A stretch of 64,000 nt of DNA from NCBI RefSeq assembly GCF_013410375.1, contig NZ_JACCFL010000001.1, positions 186,001 to 250,000 on the forward strand, given 5' to 3'. This document shows positions 25,098 through 33,812 of the stretch, one piece after another. Position 1 is the stretch's first letter, and every line of letters begins with the position of its first letter. The stretch is from Leifsonia shinshuensis. GTDB taxonomy: Bacteria; Actinomycetota; Actinomycetes; Actinomycetales; Microbacteriaceae. The notes under the pieces were generated by a model. That model had not been told where the DNA came from and made no database searches. It worked only from the letters and a program-made list of their open reading frames with translations. The position numbers and the translations under genes are program-made.

Positions 25098-26350
25098 TGA
25101 CCAAGGCACCAGAGACCCCGGCCCAGGTCGCGGCCGACCTCCAGGACGAGCGCCTCATCCGCGAACAGGGGCTGGGCGGCGCGGTCCGCGCGTTCGGCCG
25201 CCGCGTGCGCGGCGGCGACCTGGGCTCGCTGCCCGTCGTCGTCGGGCTCATCGTGATCTGGGTGGTCTTCCAGATCCTCAACCCGAACTTCCTCAGCGCC
25301 AACAACCTGGTCAACCTGACCCTGCAGTGCGCGGCGATCGGCACGATCTCGATCGGCATCGTCCTGGTGCTGCTGCTCGGCCAGATCGACCTGTCGGTCG
25401 GCTCGGTGAGCGGTGTCGCCGCGGCGATCCTCGGCGTCGGCTTCACGCAGCTGCACTGGCCGCTGGCGCTCACGGTGATCGTCGCCATCCTCGCCGGCTC
25501 GCTGATCGGCTTCCTCTACGGCCAGCTGTTCACCCGGTTCGGCGTGCCGAGCTTCGTGATCACCCTGGCCGGTCTGCTCGGCTTCCTGGGCGTCCAGCTC
25601 TGGATCCTCGGGCCGAACAGCTCGATCAACATCCCCTACGACTCGTGGATCGTGAACTTCGCGCAGCAGACGTTCCTGCCGCCGTGGGCGGCGTACGCGC
25701 TGGCAGCGATCGCCGCGCTCTCGATGTTCTGGTCGGACTGGCGGCGCAACGTCCGCCGGCGCAACGCCGGTCTCTCCGAGGGCTCGATGGCCGTGGTCCT
25801 CATCAAGTCCGGACTGCTCCTGATCGGGCTCTGCATCGCCGTCTGGTACCTCTCGACCGACCGCGGCACCGGCGCGATGTTCCTGTTCTTCGTGATCCTC
25901 GTCGTCATCATGAACTTCTTCCTCACCCGGACGAAGTGGGGCCGCTCGGTGTTCGCCGTCGGCGGCTCGGTGGAGGCGGCCCGCCGCGCCGGCATCAAGG
26001 TGAACCGCATCTTCATCAGCGTGTTCGTGCTCTGCTCCACCTTCGCGGCGATCGGCGGCCTGCTCGCCGCGGCCCGCCTGGCGTCGGTGAGCGCGGGCTC
26101 CGGTGGGACGGACACCAACCTGAACGCGATCGCCGCCGCGGTCATCGGCGGCACGAGCCTCTTCGGCGGCCGCGGATCGGCGTGGTCGGCCCTGCTCGGC
26201 ATTCTCGTCATCCAGTCGATCTCGAACGGCCTGACGCTGCTCAACCTCGACTCGTCGTACCGCTTCATGATCACCGGAGCGGTCCTGCTGCTCGCGGTCA
26301 TCATCGACTCGCTGTCCCGCCGCTCGCGCGAATCGCACGGGCAAGCATAG
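25097..26350 (+). CDS. Sugar ABC transporter permease (XylH/CUT2 type)
   Basis: Membrane channel of the sugar importer, 417 residues with 10 or more predicted helices between about 45 and 405. The family regions LLGQIDLSVGSVSGVAAAIL (about 98) and AAVIGGTSLFGGRGSAWSALLG (about 345) are present. The central insertion with WSDWRRNVRRRNAGL resembles the longer XylH subgroup. ATG shares a base with the ATPase stop (TGATG), so the two subunits are translationally coupled. Confidence 0.92.
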   Translation: MTKAPETPAQVAADLQDERLIREQGLGGAVRAFGRRVRGGDLGSLPVVVGLIVIWVVFQILNPNFLSANNLVNLTLQCAAIGTISIGIVLVLLLGQIDLSVGSVSGVAAAILGVGFTQLHWPLALTVIVAILAGSLIGFLYGQLFTRFGVPSFVITLAGLLGFLGVQLWILGPNSSINIPYDSWIVNFAQQTFLPPWAAYALAAIAALSMFWSDWRRNVRRRNAGLSEGSMAVVLIKSGLLLIGLCIAVWYLSTDRGTGAMFLFFVILVVIMNFFLTRTKWGRSVFAVGGSVEAARRAGIKVNRIFISVFVLCSTFAAIGGLLAAARLASVSAGSGGTDTNLNAIAAAVIGGTSLFGGRGSAWSALLGILVIQSISNGLTLLNLDSSYRFMITGAVLLLAVIIDSLSRRSRESHGQA

Positions 26351-26388
26351 GCGGACGGCGCCCCGGGCGGGTGTGAGAAGGTGGACCG

Positions 26389-26625
26389 GTGACCCGAACC
26401 ACCACCTTCCACGCCCGCCTTCTCCGTTCGGGCGTCGACCCGCAGACGGTGACGGTGCGGGCGTCCTCGGACGTCCCGCCGCGCACGCTGCGGCGCGCGG
26501 CCGGCGGCGGCGGGACGCTCAACTTCGACGTCTACGCGCTGCTCGACGCGGACGGCTGGCCAGCGTCCGCCACCTACACGTATGTCGAGTCGCTGTCGCG
26601 CGAGCCCTCCGCCGCCGACGAGTGA
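26389..26625 (+). CDS. Small hypothetical protein
   Basis: A 78-residue protein with no recognised domain, no signal peptide and no membrane helix. It has an Arg/Thr-rich first half and a conserved-looking LNFDVYALLDADGWPASATY segment. A GAAGGT hexamer ends 6 nt before the GTG, matching the start architecture of neighbouring genes and giving modest support that it is real. Convergent with hemL. Confidence 0.5.
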   Translation: MTRTTTFHARLLRSGVDPQTVTVRASSDVPPRTLRRAAGGGGTLNFDVYALLDADGWPASATYTYVESLSREPSAADE

Positions 26626-26641
26626 GTCGAGGGGCGGAGGA

Positions 26642-28006
26642 TCAGGCCGGGGTGGCCTGCTCCGCCGCGCGGGCGGCGGCCGGGAGGGCCTCCAGGATGC
26701 GCGCGACCGCCGCGTCGTCGTGGGCGGCCGTGACGAACCACGCCTCGAACACGCTCGGCGGGAGCGAGACGCCCGCGTCGAGCATGGCGTGGAAGAACGG
26801 CCGGTAGCGGAACGCCTCCTGCGACTGCACCTCGGCGTACGTGCGCGGCGCCGCCGCGAAGTCGCCGAAGACGAAGCTGAACAGGTTGCCCGCGCGCTGC
26901 ACGCGATGGGCGACGCCTTCCGCGGCGAGAGCGTCGGAGACGGCGCTCGACAGGGTGTCGGCCACCACGTCGAGGCGGTCGTAGACCGCCTCGTCGGCGT
27001 TCGCCAGCGTGGCGAGGCCCGCGGCCACGGCGACCGGGTTCCCGGAGAGGGTTCCGGCCTGGTAGACCGGGCCGGTCGGCGCCAGGAAGTCCATCAGCTC
27101 CGCGCGTCCGCCGACGGCCGCCAGCGGCATCCCGCCGCCGATGACCTTGCCGAAGGTGACCAGGTCGGGCGTGTAGCCGCGGTCCAGTCCCCAGAATCCC
27201 GCGTCGCTCACCCGGAAGCCGGTGAGCACCTCGTCGAGGATGAGCAGCGCGCCGTACTCGTGGGCCAGGTCGGTCAGGGCCGCGTTGAAGCCCTCGTCCG
27301 GCGCGACGACGCCCATGTTCGCGGCGGCGGCCTCCGTGATGACGGCTGCGATGTCGGGGCCGTTCGCCTCGAAGGCGGCGCGGACGGCGTCCAGGTCGTT
27401 GTACGGGAGGACCAGCGTCTGCGCGGCCGTGGCCTCGGTGACGCCCGCGGAGCCCGGGAGCGACAGCGTCGCCAGGCCCGACCCCGCCTCGGCGAGGAGG
27501 CTGTCGGAGTGGCCGTGGTAGTGGCCGGCGAACTTGATCAGCAGCGGGCGGCCGGTGAAGCCGCGCGCCAGGCGGATCGCGGTCATGGTGGCCTCGGTGC
27601 CCGTGGAGACCAGCCGCAGCTTGTCGATGAACGGGACGCGGCCGAGCACGGCCTCCGCCAGCTCGGTCTCCGCCGGCGTGGAGGCGCCGAACGAGAGCCC
27701 GCGCGCGGCGGCCGCCTGCACGGCGTCGATCACGGCGGGATGCGCGTGGCCGAGGATCGCCGGACCCCAGGACGCGACCAGGTCGACGTACTCGCGGCCC
27801 TGCGCGTCCACGATGTACGGGCCGTGCGCCGACACCATGAAGCGCGGGGTGCCGCCGACCGAGCGGAAGGCGCGGACCGGGGAGTTCACGCCGCCGGGGA
27901 TCACGCGCTGGGCGCGCTCGAACTGGGCGAGGTTGATGTCGCCGAGCGCGGCGTCGTCGGCCAGCGCCTGGAGGTCGAGGGAGTCGGTGTGGTGGAAGTC
28001 GTTCAT
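26642..28006 (-). CDS. hemL: Glutamate-1-semialdehyde 2,1-aminomutase
   Basis: PLP enzyme converting glutamate-1-semialdehyde to 5-aminolevulinate. The 454-residue protein shows [14 protein letters not shown] (about 33), [10 protein letters not shown] (about 80), [12 protein letters not shown] (about 245) and the PLP lysine in [12 protein letters not shown] (about 280). ATG at 28006 overlaps the hemB stop (ATGA); ATG 28015 is possible. It is the last gene in the haem cluster on this strand, although it acts second in the pathway. Confidence 0.95.
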   Translation of the reverse strand: MNDFHHTDSLDLQALADDAALGDINLAQFERAQRVIPGGVNSPVRAFRSVGGTPRFMVSAHGPYIVDAQGREYVDLVASWGPAILGHAHPAVIDAVQAAAARGLSFGASTPAETELAEAVLGRVPFIDKLRLVSTGTEATMTAIRLARGFTGRPLLIKFAGHYHGHSDSLLAEAGSGLATLSLPGSAGVTEATAAQTLVLPYNDLDAVRAAFEANGPDIAAVITEAAAANMGVVAPDEGFNAALTDLAHEYGALLILDEVLTGFRVSDAGFWGLDRGYTPDLVTFGKVIGGGMPLAAVGGRAELMDFLAPTGPVYQAGTLSGNPVAVAAGLATLANADEAVYDRLDVVADTLSSAVSDALAAEGVAHRVQRAGNLFSFVFGDFAAAPRTYAEVQSQEAFRYRPFFHAMLDAGVSLPPSVFEAWFVTAAHDDAAVARILEALPAAARAAEQATPA

Positions 28007-28983
28007 CGCAGCCATCCTGCGACCTCGGTCGCCCAGTAGGTGAGCACGGCGTCGGCGCCGGCACGCCGCACGCCGATCAGGGTCTCCTCGATCACGCGCT
28101 CGCGGTCGATCCAGCCGTTCGCGGCGGCGGCCTCCACCATCGCGTACTCGCCGGAGACCTGGTAGGCCCAGACCGGCACGTCGCTGATGGACGCCACGTC
28201 GCTGAGGACGTCGAGGTAGCTGAGCGCCGGCTTCACCATGAGGATGTCGGCGCCCTCTGCGAGGTCGAGCTGCGCCTCGCGCAGGCCCTCGCGGCGGTTG
28301 GCCGGGTCCTGCTGGTAGGCGCGGCGGTCGCCGGAGAGCTGCGAGTCCACAGCCTCCCGGAACGGGCCGTAGAAGCCGGAGGCGTACTTGGCGGAGTAGG
28401 CGAGGATGACGACATCGGTGCGGCCGGCGGCGTCGAGCGCGTCGCGCACCGCGGCGACCTGGCCGTCCATCATCCCGCTGAGACCGAGCAGCTGGGAGCC
28501 GGCCTCGGCCTGGGCGATCGCCATGTCGCGGTAGCGGATCAGCGTGGCGTCGTTGTCGACGTGGCCCTGGGCGTCGAGGACCCCGCAGTGCCCGTGGTCG
28601 GTGAACTCGTCCAGGCACAGGTCGGTCTGCACGACGAGGGCGTCGCCCACCTCCGCGGCCACGGCTCGCGTGGCGACGTTCAGGATGCCGTCCGGGTCGG
28701 TCGCGGCGCTGCCGACCGCGTCGCGGGTCTCCGGGACGCCGAAGAGCATGACGCCGCCGACGCCGGCCTCGGCGGCCTCCGCCGCCGCGCGCTTCAGGGA
28801 GTCGAGGCTGTGCTGCATGACGCCCGGCATGGAACCGAGCGGGCGCGGCTCGGAGGCGCCTTCCCGCACGAACAGCGGGAGGATCAGCTCGGCCGGATGA
28901 AGACGGGTCTCGGCCGTCAGACGGCGCAGGGCAGGTGACTGCCGGAGGCGCCGGGGCCGTACGACGGGATGCAACTCACTCAC
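28003..28983 (-). CDS. hemB: Delta-aminolevulinic acid dehydratase (porphobilinogen synthase)
   Basis: Condenses two 5-aminolevulinate molecules to porphobilinogen. The 326 residues include the catalytic lysine pair in [16 protein letters not shown] (about 198) and [13 protein letters not shown] (about 250). The metal-site stretch reads [14 protein letters not shown] (about 118): the middle cysteine of the triple-cysteine zinc site is aspartate, so a pure Zn site is unlikely. GTG at 28983 with TAAGCT 7 nt upstream. Coupled to hemL by a 4-nt overlap. Confidence 0.95.
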   Translation of the reverse strand: MSELHPVVRPRRLRQSPALRRLTAETRLHPAELILPLFVREGASEPRPLGSMPGVMQHSLDSLKRAAAEAAEAGVGGVMLFGVPETRDAVGSAATDPDGILNVATRAVAAEVGDALVVQTDLCLDEFTDHGHCGVLDAQGHVDNDATLIRYRDMAIAQAEAGSQLLGLSGMMDGQVAAVRDALDAAGRTDVVILAYSAKYASGFYGPFREAVDSQLSGDRRAYQQDPANRREGLREAQLDLAEGADILMVKPALSYLDVLSDVASISDVPVWAYQVSGEYAMVEAAAANGWIDRERVIEETLIGVRRAGADAVLTYWATEVAGWLR

Positions 28984-28990
28984 TCTCCCC

Positions 28991-28996
28991 AGCTTA
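28991..28996 (-). promoter_or_regulatory. -10 element of hemBL
   Basis: TAAGCT on the minus strand, 7 nt before the GTG at 28983; gives hemB-hemL their own promoter within the cluster. Confidence 0.5.
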
Positions 28997-29043
28997 CGCC
29001 CGCGGCGCTGGGTGCCCGCCGCACGCGGCAGCCGCCGCTGCGG

Positions 29044-29841
29044 TCAGGAGGCGGGGGTGGGGCGGGACGCTGCGACGGCCGCGACGGCCTCGATGAGGGA
29101 GGCGGCGGTGCGCTCCTCGGCGATCACGTCGACGCGGAGGCCGTACTCGCGGGCGTCGCGGGCGGTCTGCGGGCCGATCGCGGCGACGAGCGTGGTCTCG
29201 GGGATGGGTCCGAGCTGCACCTGCACCTGCTCGGCGACGGAGCCGCTCGTGACGAGGATGGCCTGCACGAGGCCGTCGCGCACGTCGGCGACGATGTTCT
29301 CCGGGACAGGGATGCCCACCGTCCGGTAGGCGACGACGGACTCCACGTCGTGGCCGATGCGGCGCAGCCCCTCGGTCAGCAGTGGCTTGGCGATCTCCGA
29401 GCGGAGGGTGAGGATGCGCAGCGGCACGACGCCCTCGGTCGCGGCCTCCCACTCGGCGAGCAGCCCGCGCGCGGAGTTGTCCTCCGACGGGACCAGGTCG
29501 ACGGCGTACCCGGCGGCGGCCAGCGCGGCGGCCGTGGTCTCCCCGACGGCTGCGACGCGGGTGGACGGCGGGGTGACGGCGCGCGCGGCGCTCAGCACGT
29601 CGACCGTGGTGGCGCTGGTGACGGTCACCCAGTCGAAGCCGCCGGCGGCGAGCCGCGCCAGCGCGGCCTCCAGGGCCGGGGCGTCGGCGGTCGGCGCGAA
29701 GTTGATCATCGCGGCGACGACGGGCGACGCTCCCTTGGCGCGCAGGTCGGCGGCGACCGAGTCGCCCCACGGCCCTCCCCGGGGCACGAGCACGCGCCAG
29801 CCGGCGAGCGGCTTCGGAGAGGACGGCGTGGAGGGCATCAT
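29044..29841 (-). CDS. hemD: Uroporphyrinogen-III synthase
   Basis: Cyclises hydroxymethylbilane with inversion of ring D to uroporphyrinogen III. The 265-residue protein has the two-lobed HemD fold; recognisable parts are GWRVLVPRGGPWGDSVAADL (about 14), WVTVTSATTVDVL (about 71) and ILVTSGSVAEQV (about 198). HemD sequences diverge strongly, and position after hemC (ATGA overlap at 29838-29841) supports the call. Confidence 0.9.
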   Translation of the reverse strand: MMPSTPSSPKPLAGWRVLVPRGGPWGDSVAADLRAKGASPVVAAMINFAPTADAPALEAALARLAAGGFDWVTVTSATTVDVLSAARAVTPPSTRVAAVGETTAAALAAAGYAVDLVPSEDNSARGLLAEWEAATEGVVPLRILTLRSEIAKPLLTEGLRRIGHDVESVVAYRTVGIPVPENIVADVRDGLVQAILVTSGSVAEQVQVQLGPIPETTLVAAIGPQTARDAREYGLRVDVIAEERTAASLIEAVAAVAASRPTPAS

Positions 29842-30836
29842 GCGCTCCCGAGCGGGGCCAGGTCGGCCGCCCCCGCGCCGAGCAGTTCGGCCACTACGCG
29901 TGCTCCGACGTCACGCGCGGCCTCGTCGAGGTCGGCGGCGCCGAAGGAGTCGGGGGTGGCGGCGTGGGATGCCGTGAGCCGCTCGGACCCGTCCGGGCGG
30001 TACACGGTGGCGGTGAGGAACAGGAGACCGTCGTCCACCAGCGCCGAGGCGCCGATCGGGGCCGCGCAGCCCGCCTCGAGACCGGCGAGGACGGCGCGCT
30101 CGGCGGTCGCGCAGGCGTGCGTGGTCGCGTGGTCGACGGCCTTCAGCGCGCGGGCGACGTCTCCGCGGCCGGTCTCCTCGCCCGCCCGGACCTCCAGCGC
30201 GAGCGCGCCCTGTCCGGGGGCCGTCGGCACCTGGGACAGCGCGAAGAAGTCGGTGACCGCGTCGAGGCGGCCGAGCCGGCCGAGCCCCGCGGCGGCGAGC
30301 ACGACGGCGTCGAGGTCGCCCTCGGCGACCCTCCCGAGCCGGGTGTCCACGTTGCCGCGGATGTCGACGACCTCCAGGTCGGGACGGACCGACTTCAGCT
30401 GGGCGACGCGGCGCGGCGAGCCGGTGCCCACCGTGGCGCCCTCGGGCAGCGTCTCCAGCGTGAGGCCGTCGCGCGCGCAGAGCGCGTCGCGCGCGTCCGC
30501 CCGCTTCGGCACGGCGCCGATGACCAGGCCGGGCGCCTGCGCGGTCGGCAGGTCCTTGAGCGAGTGGACGAGCAGGTCGCACTCGTCGGCGAGGAGGGCC
30601 TCCCGCAGCGCGGTGGCGAAGACGCCGGTGCCGCCGAGCTCCGACAGCGACTCGCGCGAGGTGTCGCCGTGCGTGGTGACGGTGACCAGCTCGATGTCAA
30701 GCCCGGTCGCCCGGGCGATCGACTCGGCGACGGCGGTCGTCTGCGCGACCGCGAGCGCGCTGCCGCGGGTGCCGATGCGCAGCACGCCGTCGCGGCGCGC
30801 GGACGCGCCCTCGGCCTTGCTCACCGTGCCGCTCAC
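29838..30836 (-). CDS. hemC: Hydroxymethylbilane synthase (porphobilinogen deaminase)
   Basis: Polymerises four porphobilinogens to hydroxymethylbilane using a covalently attached dipyrromethane. The 332 residues show IGTRGSALAVAQT (about 22), LLVHSLKDLPT (about 93), GTGSPRRVAQL (about 140), and the cofactor-binding cysteine in GLEAGCAAPIGAS (about 260). GTG start at 30836 overlaps the hemH stop (GTGA). Confidence 0.95.
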   Translation of the reverse strand: MSGTVSKAEGASARRDGVLRIGTRGSALAVAQTTAVAESIARATGLDIELVTVTTHGDTSRESLSELGGTGVFATALREALLADECDLLVHSLKDLPTAQAPGLVIGAVPKRADARDALCARDGLTLETLPEGATVGTGSPRRVAQLKSVRPDLEVVDIRGNVDTRLGRVAEGDLDAVVLAAAGLGRLGRLDAVTDFFALSQVPTAPGQGALALEVRAGEETGRGDVARALKAVDHATTHACATAERAVLAGLEAGCAAPIGASALVDDGLLFLTATVYRPDGSERLTASHAATPDSFGAADLDEAARDVGARVVAELLGAGAADLAPLGSA

Positions 30837-32014
30837 GGCGCGAGCCCCGCGGCGGCCGGCTTGAAGCCGAGGCGGACGTTCTCGCAGCAGCCCGGGCGGC
30901 ACACGTCGTACCAGGGACCGAGCGTGGTCAGCGCGGGGCGCTGCTCGACCGGGACGCCGTCGCGGCGCTCCAGGACGAGGTCGACCAGGCCCTTCACGTA
31001 GCGGGCGTGGGTGCCGGGGGTGGGCACGCGGACGGCGACGAGGCCGTTCTCCTCGCTGGTCTCCATCGCCTCGTTGTCGAGGTCCCAGAGCACCTCCATG
31101 TGGTCGCTCACGAAACCGAGCGGCACGATGATGACGGCCTTGACGCCGAGCGCGGGGAGCTCGGCGATCCGGTCGTTGATGTCGGGCTCCAGCCACGGCA
31201 TCGACGGCGGGCCGGAGCGGGACTGGTAGACGAGGTCCCAGCCGATGACGCCGCCGGTCGCCTCCTGCGAGACGATCTCGGCGACGGCCAGGTGCTGGGC
31301 CGCGTAGGCGCCGCCCTCTCCGAAGCCGCGCTCGGCGGGACCGGACTTGGCTGCGTCCGTCGACGGGATGGAGTGCGTCGAGTAGAGGATGCGCATCTCG
31401 GTCGCCGGGTCGATGCCCGGCACGCGCTCGCGGAGCTCGTCGACGGCGTTGCGTACGCCCTCGATGAACGGCTCCACGAAGCCGGGGTGGTCGAAGAACT
31501 GGCGCACCTTGTCGATCTGGATGGTGCCCTCCAGGCCCTTCTCCTCCAGCACGCGGGCGAAGTCCTCGCGGTATTGGCGGCAGCTCGAATAGGAGGAGTA
31601 GGCGCTCGTCGCGATGGCGATCAGCTTGGTGAAGCCGCGCTCCTGCGCCTCGGCCAGGGCGTCCTCGAGGTACGGGTCCCAGTTGCGGTTGCCCCACAGC
31701 ACGGGGAGGTCGATGCCGCGCGACGCCAGCTCGGCCTCCAGCGCGGCCTTCAGCTCGCGGTTCTGGTCGTTGATCGGGCTCACCCCGCCGAAGTGGCGGT
31801 AGTGGTGCGCGACCTCCTCCAGGCGCTCCTCCGGGATGCCGCGACCGCGGGTCACGTTGCGCAAGAACGGGATGACATCGTCCTGGCCCTCGGGGCCGCC
31901 GAAGCCGGCGAGGAGGATCGCGTCGTAGGCGACCGGCTCGGTCACGTGCTCCGGGCCGGAGGCGGCGGCCGGCGTCGCGCCGAGCACCCGCGGCACGGCC
32001 TCGGTACCCGTCAC
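30833..32014 (-). CDS. hemH: Ferrochelatase (coproporphyrin III ferrochelatase, CpfC type)
   Basis: Inserts Fe2+ into the porphyrin; in HemQ-containing Actinobacteria the substrate is coproporphyrin III. The 393 residues include DAILLAGFGGPEG (about 32), YRHFGGVSPIN (about 73), the SSYSSCRQYREDF cysteine (about 150) and a C-terminal CRPGCC cluster (about 375). These four cysteines match the [2Fe-2S] ligands known in mycobacterial ferrochelatase. GTG 32014 overlaps the hemQ stop. Confidence 0.94.
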   Translation of the reverse strand: MTGTEAVPRVLGATPAAASGPEHVTEPVAYDAILLAGFGGPEGQDDVIPFLRNVTRGRGIPEERLEEVAHHYRHFGGVSPINDQNRELKAALEAELASRGIDLPVLWGNRNWDPYLEDALAEAQERGFTKLIAIATSAYSSYSSCRQYREDFARVLEEKGLEGTIQIDKVRQFFDHPGFVEPFIEGVRNAVDELRERVPGIDPATEMRILYSTHSIPSTDAAKSGPAERGFGEGGAYAAQHLAVAEIVSQEATGGVIGWDLVYQSRSGPPSMPWLEPDINDRIAELPALGVKAVIIVPLGFVSDHMEVLWDLDNEAMETSEENGLVAVRVPTPGTHARYVKGLVDLVLERRDGVPVEQRPALTTLGPWYDVCRPGCCENVRLGFKPAAAGLAP

Positions 32015-32745
32015 TGGAGCACCTCCACGACCTCGGCCGGCTGGATGCGGCGGCCGGTGAAGAACGGCACCTCTTCGCGCACGTGGCGGCGCGCCTCGGT
32101 GTAGCGGAGGTCGCGCATCATGTCCACCAGGTCGGTGAGCTCGTCGGCCTCCAGCGGCAGGATCCACTCGTAGTCGCCGAGCGCGAACGAGGCGACCGTG
32201 TTGGCCAGGACACCCCGGAACGCGGCGCCCATGCGACCGTGCTCGGCGAGCATCTGAGAACGCTCGTCCTCGGGCAGCAGGTACCAGTCGTAGCTGCGCA
32301 CGAAGGGGTAGACGCAGAGCCAGCCACGCGGCTCCTTGCCGCGGAGGAACCCGGGCACGTGCTGGCGGTTGAACTCGGCGTCGCGGTGCACTCCCATCGC
32401 GTTCCAGGTGGGGAGCAGCGACTTGAAGAGCCGGGTGCGGCGGAGCTGGCGGAGCCCCCACTGCAGCGCCTCGGCCTCCGGGCCGTGCAGCCAGATCATG
32501 ACGTCGGCGTCGGCCTTGAGGCCGCTCACGTCGTAGAGTCCGCGGGTGACGACGCCCTGCAGCTCGATGTCGGCGATCACGCCTTCGAGCTCTTGGACGG
32601 CCTTCGGCACGTCGGTGCCGTCGAGGTCGTCGGGACGGGCGGGGTCCCGGCGCAGGACGGCCCAGAGGGTGAAACCGCTGGGGCCTTCGGGGGTGGTGTC
32701 TTCGGGGGCGGTCGACTCTGCCGGAACGGCAGCCGGGGTACTCAT
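32011..32745 (-). CDS. hemQ: Coproheme decarboxylase (HemQ/ChdC)
   Basis: Decarboxylates coproheme twice, with peroxide, to give haem b: the terminal step of the Gram-positive pathway. The 244-residue chlorite-dismutase-family protein has an acidic/Pro-rich N-terminal tail, LYDVSGLKADADVMIWLHG (about 72), and the tyrosine region CVYPFVRSYDWYLL (about 145), which includes the catalytic Tyr area, followed by MLAEHGRMG. Its presence with hemG/Y and hemH shows the coproporphyrin-dependent branch is used. A weak GAGACT hexamer lies 6 nt before the ATG. Confidence 0.94.
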   Translation of the reverse strand: MSTPAAVPAESTAPEDTTPEGPSGFTLWAVLRRDPARPDDLDGTDVPKAVQELEGVIADIELQGVVTRGLYDVSGLKADADVMIWLHGPEAEALQWGLRQLRRTRLFKSLLPTWNAMGVHRDAEFNRQHVPGFLRGKEPRGWLCVYPFVRSYDWYLLPEDERSQMLAEHGRMGAAFRGVLANTVASFALGDYEWILPLEADELTDLVDMMRDLRYTEARRHVREEVPFFTGRRIQPAEVVEVLQ

Positions 32746-32815
32746 ACCGACAGTCTCCCTCGCAAAGCTGAGAAGGCAAAAACCGGACGGGCCGCGTCCG
32801 TCGGACGGCCCGGTG

Positions 32816-33031
32816 TCAGCGGCGCGACGCCGCCACGATCCCCCAGACCGCGCCCCCCACGGCCACGGCCACCCCGACGGCGATCCCGACCAGGGCGAGC
32901 GGGTTGTCGTCCCGCAGCCGGCGGAACCGCTCCGCCGTCCGCGCGGGGACGTTCACCTTGTACTGGATGGCGTCGATGGTGGCGGCCAGGTCGGCCCTGG
33001 CCCGCTCGACGCCGCTGCGGTCAGTTGTCAT
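32816..33031 (-). CDS. DUF3618 family small membrane protein
   Basis: A 71-residue protein: a charged helical N-terminus (about 1-45, SGVERARADLAATIDAIQYK), then one membrane helix (LALVGIAVGVAVAVGGAVWG) and a short basic tail. Typical DUF3618 size; function unknown. Its ATG lies inside the 3' end of the holin-like gene (11-bp overlap), so the two are coupled. Confidence 0.82.
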   Translation of the reverse strand: MTTDRSGVERARADLAATIDAIQYKVNVPARTAERFRRLRDDNPLALVGIAVGVAVAVGGAVWGIVAASRR

Positions 33032-33431
33032 ATCGGCCCAACCCCTTCACTGCGTCGATGTCCGACCGGACGCTCGCGATGGTCTCCTTGGGCGCTGCGC
33101 CGTCCACGCGCTTGAGCGAGCCGACGCCGATCAGCGCCAGGATCGCCGCGATGATCAGGAGGGCGCCGAAGACGATGAGCGCCGCCGCCCAGCCCGGCAG
33201 CACGACCGCGAGTCCCAGGATCGCCGCCGCGACGAGCACGCCCAGCGCGAAGAAGAGGAAGGCGGCGGCGACCACGAAGAGCCCTATGCCGATTCCGGCA
33301 TACTTCGCCTTCTCGGCGTACTCGGCCCTGAGGTTCGCCAGCTCGGCCTTGACCAGCTGGATCAGCAGCCGCGGCAGCGACGCGATCAGCTCACCCAGCG
33401 ACTGCGACCTGGCGCTCTCCCGATCGGTCAT
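33021..33431 (-). CDS. Phage-holin-superfamily-III (DUF1469-like) membrane protein
   Basis: A 136-residue protein with an amphipathic N-terminus (SLPRLLIQLVKAELANLRAE) and two membrane helices (about 45-70 and 78-105). It matches the actinobacterial 'phage holin family' group, which are chromosomal envelope proteins rather than phage lysis genes. Together with DUF3618 and the YtxH-like protein it forms a small-membrane-protein module inserted between hemG and hemQ. Confidence 0.82.
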   Translation of the reverse strand: MTDRESARSQSLGELIASLPRLLIQLVKAELANLRAEYAEKAKYAGIGIGLFVVAAAFLFFALGVLVAAAILGLAVVLPGWAAALIVFGALLIIAAILALIGVGSLKRVDGAAPKETIASVRSDIDAVKGLGRYDN

Positions 33432-33491
33432 CGGCTCACCCGCCCTTTTCGTGACATCCGTGGCATCCGTGTTCGACTGCTCGCGACCGGA

Positions 33492-33806
33492 TCAGGTCGT
33501 CTCTGGATCATCTCGCGTGGCGGCGACGACGGCCACCCCCGCCGTGCCTGCCGGCCTGCGGGCCTCGCGGCGCCGGTCGTTCGCCCGGGCGACGGCCTTC
33601 CTGACCGTGACGTAGATGGCCTCGGGGGCTTCGCCGACCTTCGCGGCGACGAAGTCCTCGACAGCGTTCACCTGCTTCTGCACCCCCGGTGACTCCCAGA
33701 CCTTCTGCGCGGCCGCCTTCATCTGCTCGTAGCGCTTGCGCCCGGCGCGCGTGCCCAGCACGTAGCCGACCGCCGCTCCCGTCACGAAGAGGATCTTGCC
33801 CCGCAT
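33492..33806 (-). CDS. YtxH-like small envelope protein
   Basis: A 104-residue protein with a short hydrophobic N-terminus (GKILFVTGAAVGYVLGTRAG) followed by a charged helical region containing KRYEQMKAAAQKVWESPGVQ, a pattern seen in YtxH/DUF-type stress or envelope proteins of Actinobacteria. Function unknown. Lies 6 bp after hemG, so probably in the same transcript. Confidence 0.75.
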   Translation of the reverse strand: MRGKILFVTGAAVGYVLGTRAGRKRYEQMKAAAQKVWESPGVQKQVNAVEDFVAAKVGEAPEAIYVTVRKAVARANDRRREARRPAGTAGVAVVAATRDDPETT

Positions 33807-33812
33807 TCCGTC

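Noticed and set aside
33021-33431. Prophage lysis gene (holin)
   Set aside because: The name comes from a superfamily; no other phage gene is near, and the DUF3618/YtxH-like neighbours are standard chromosomal envelope genes.
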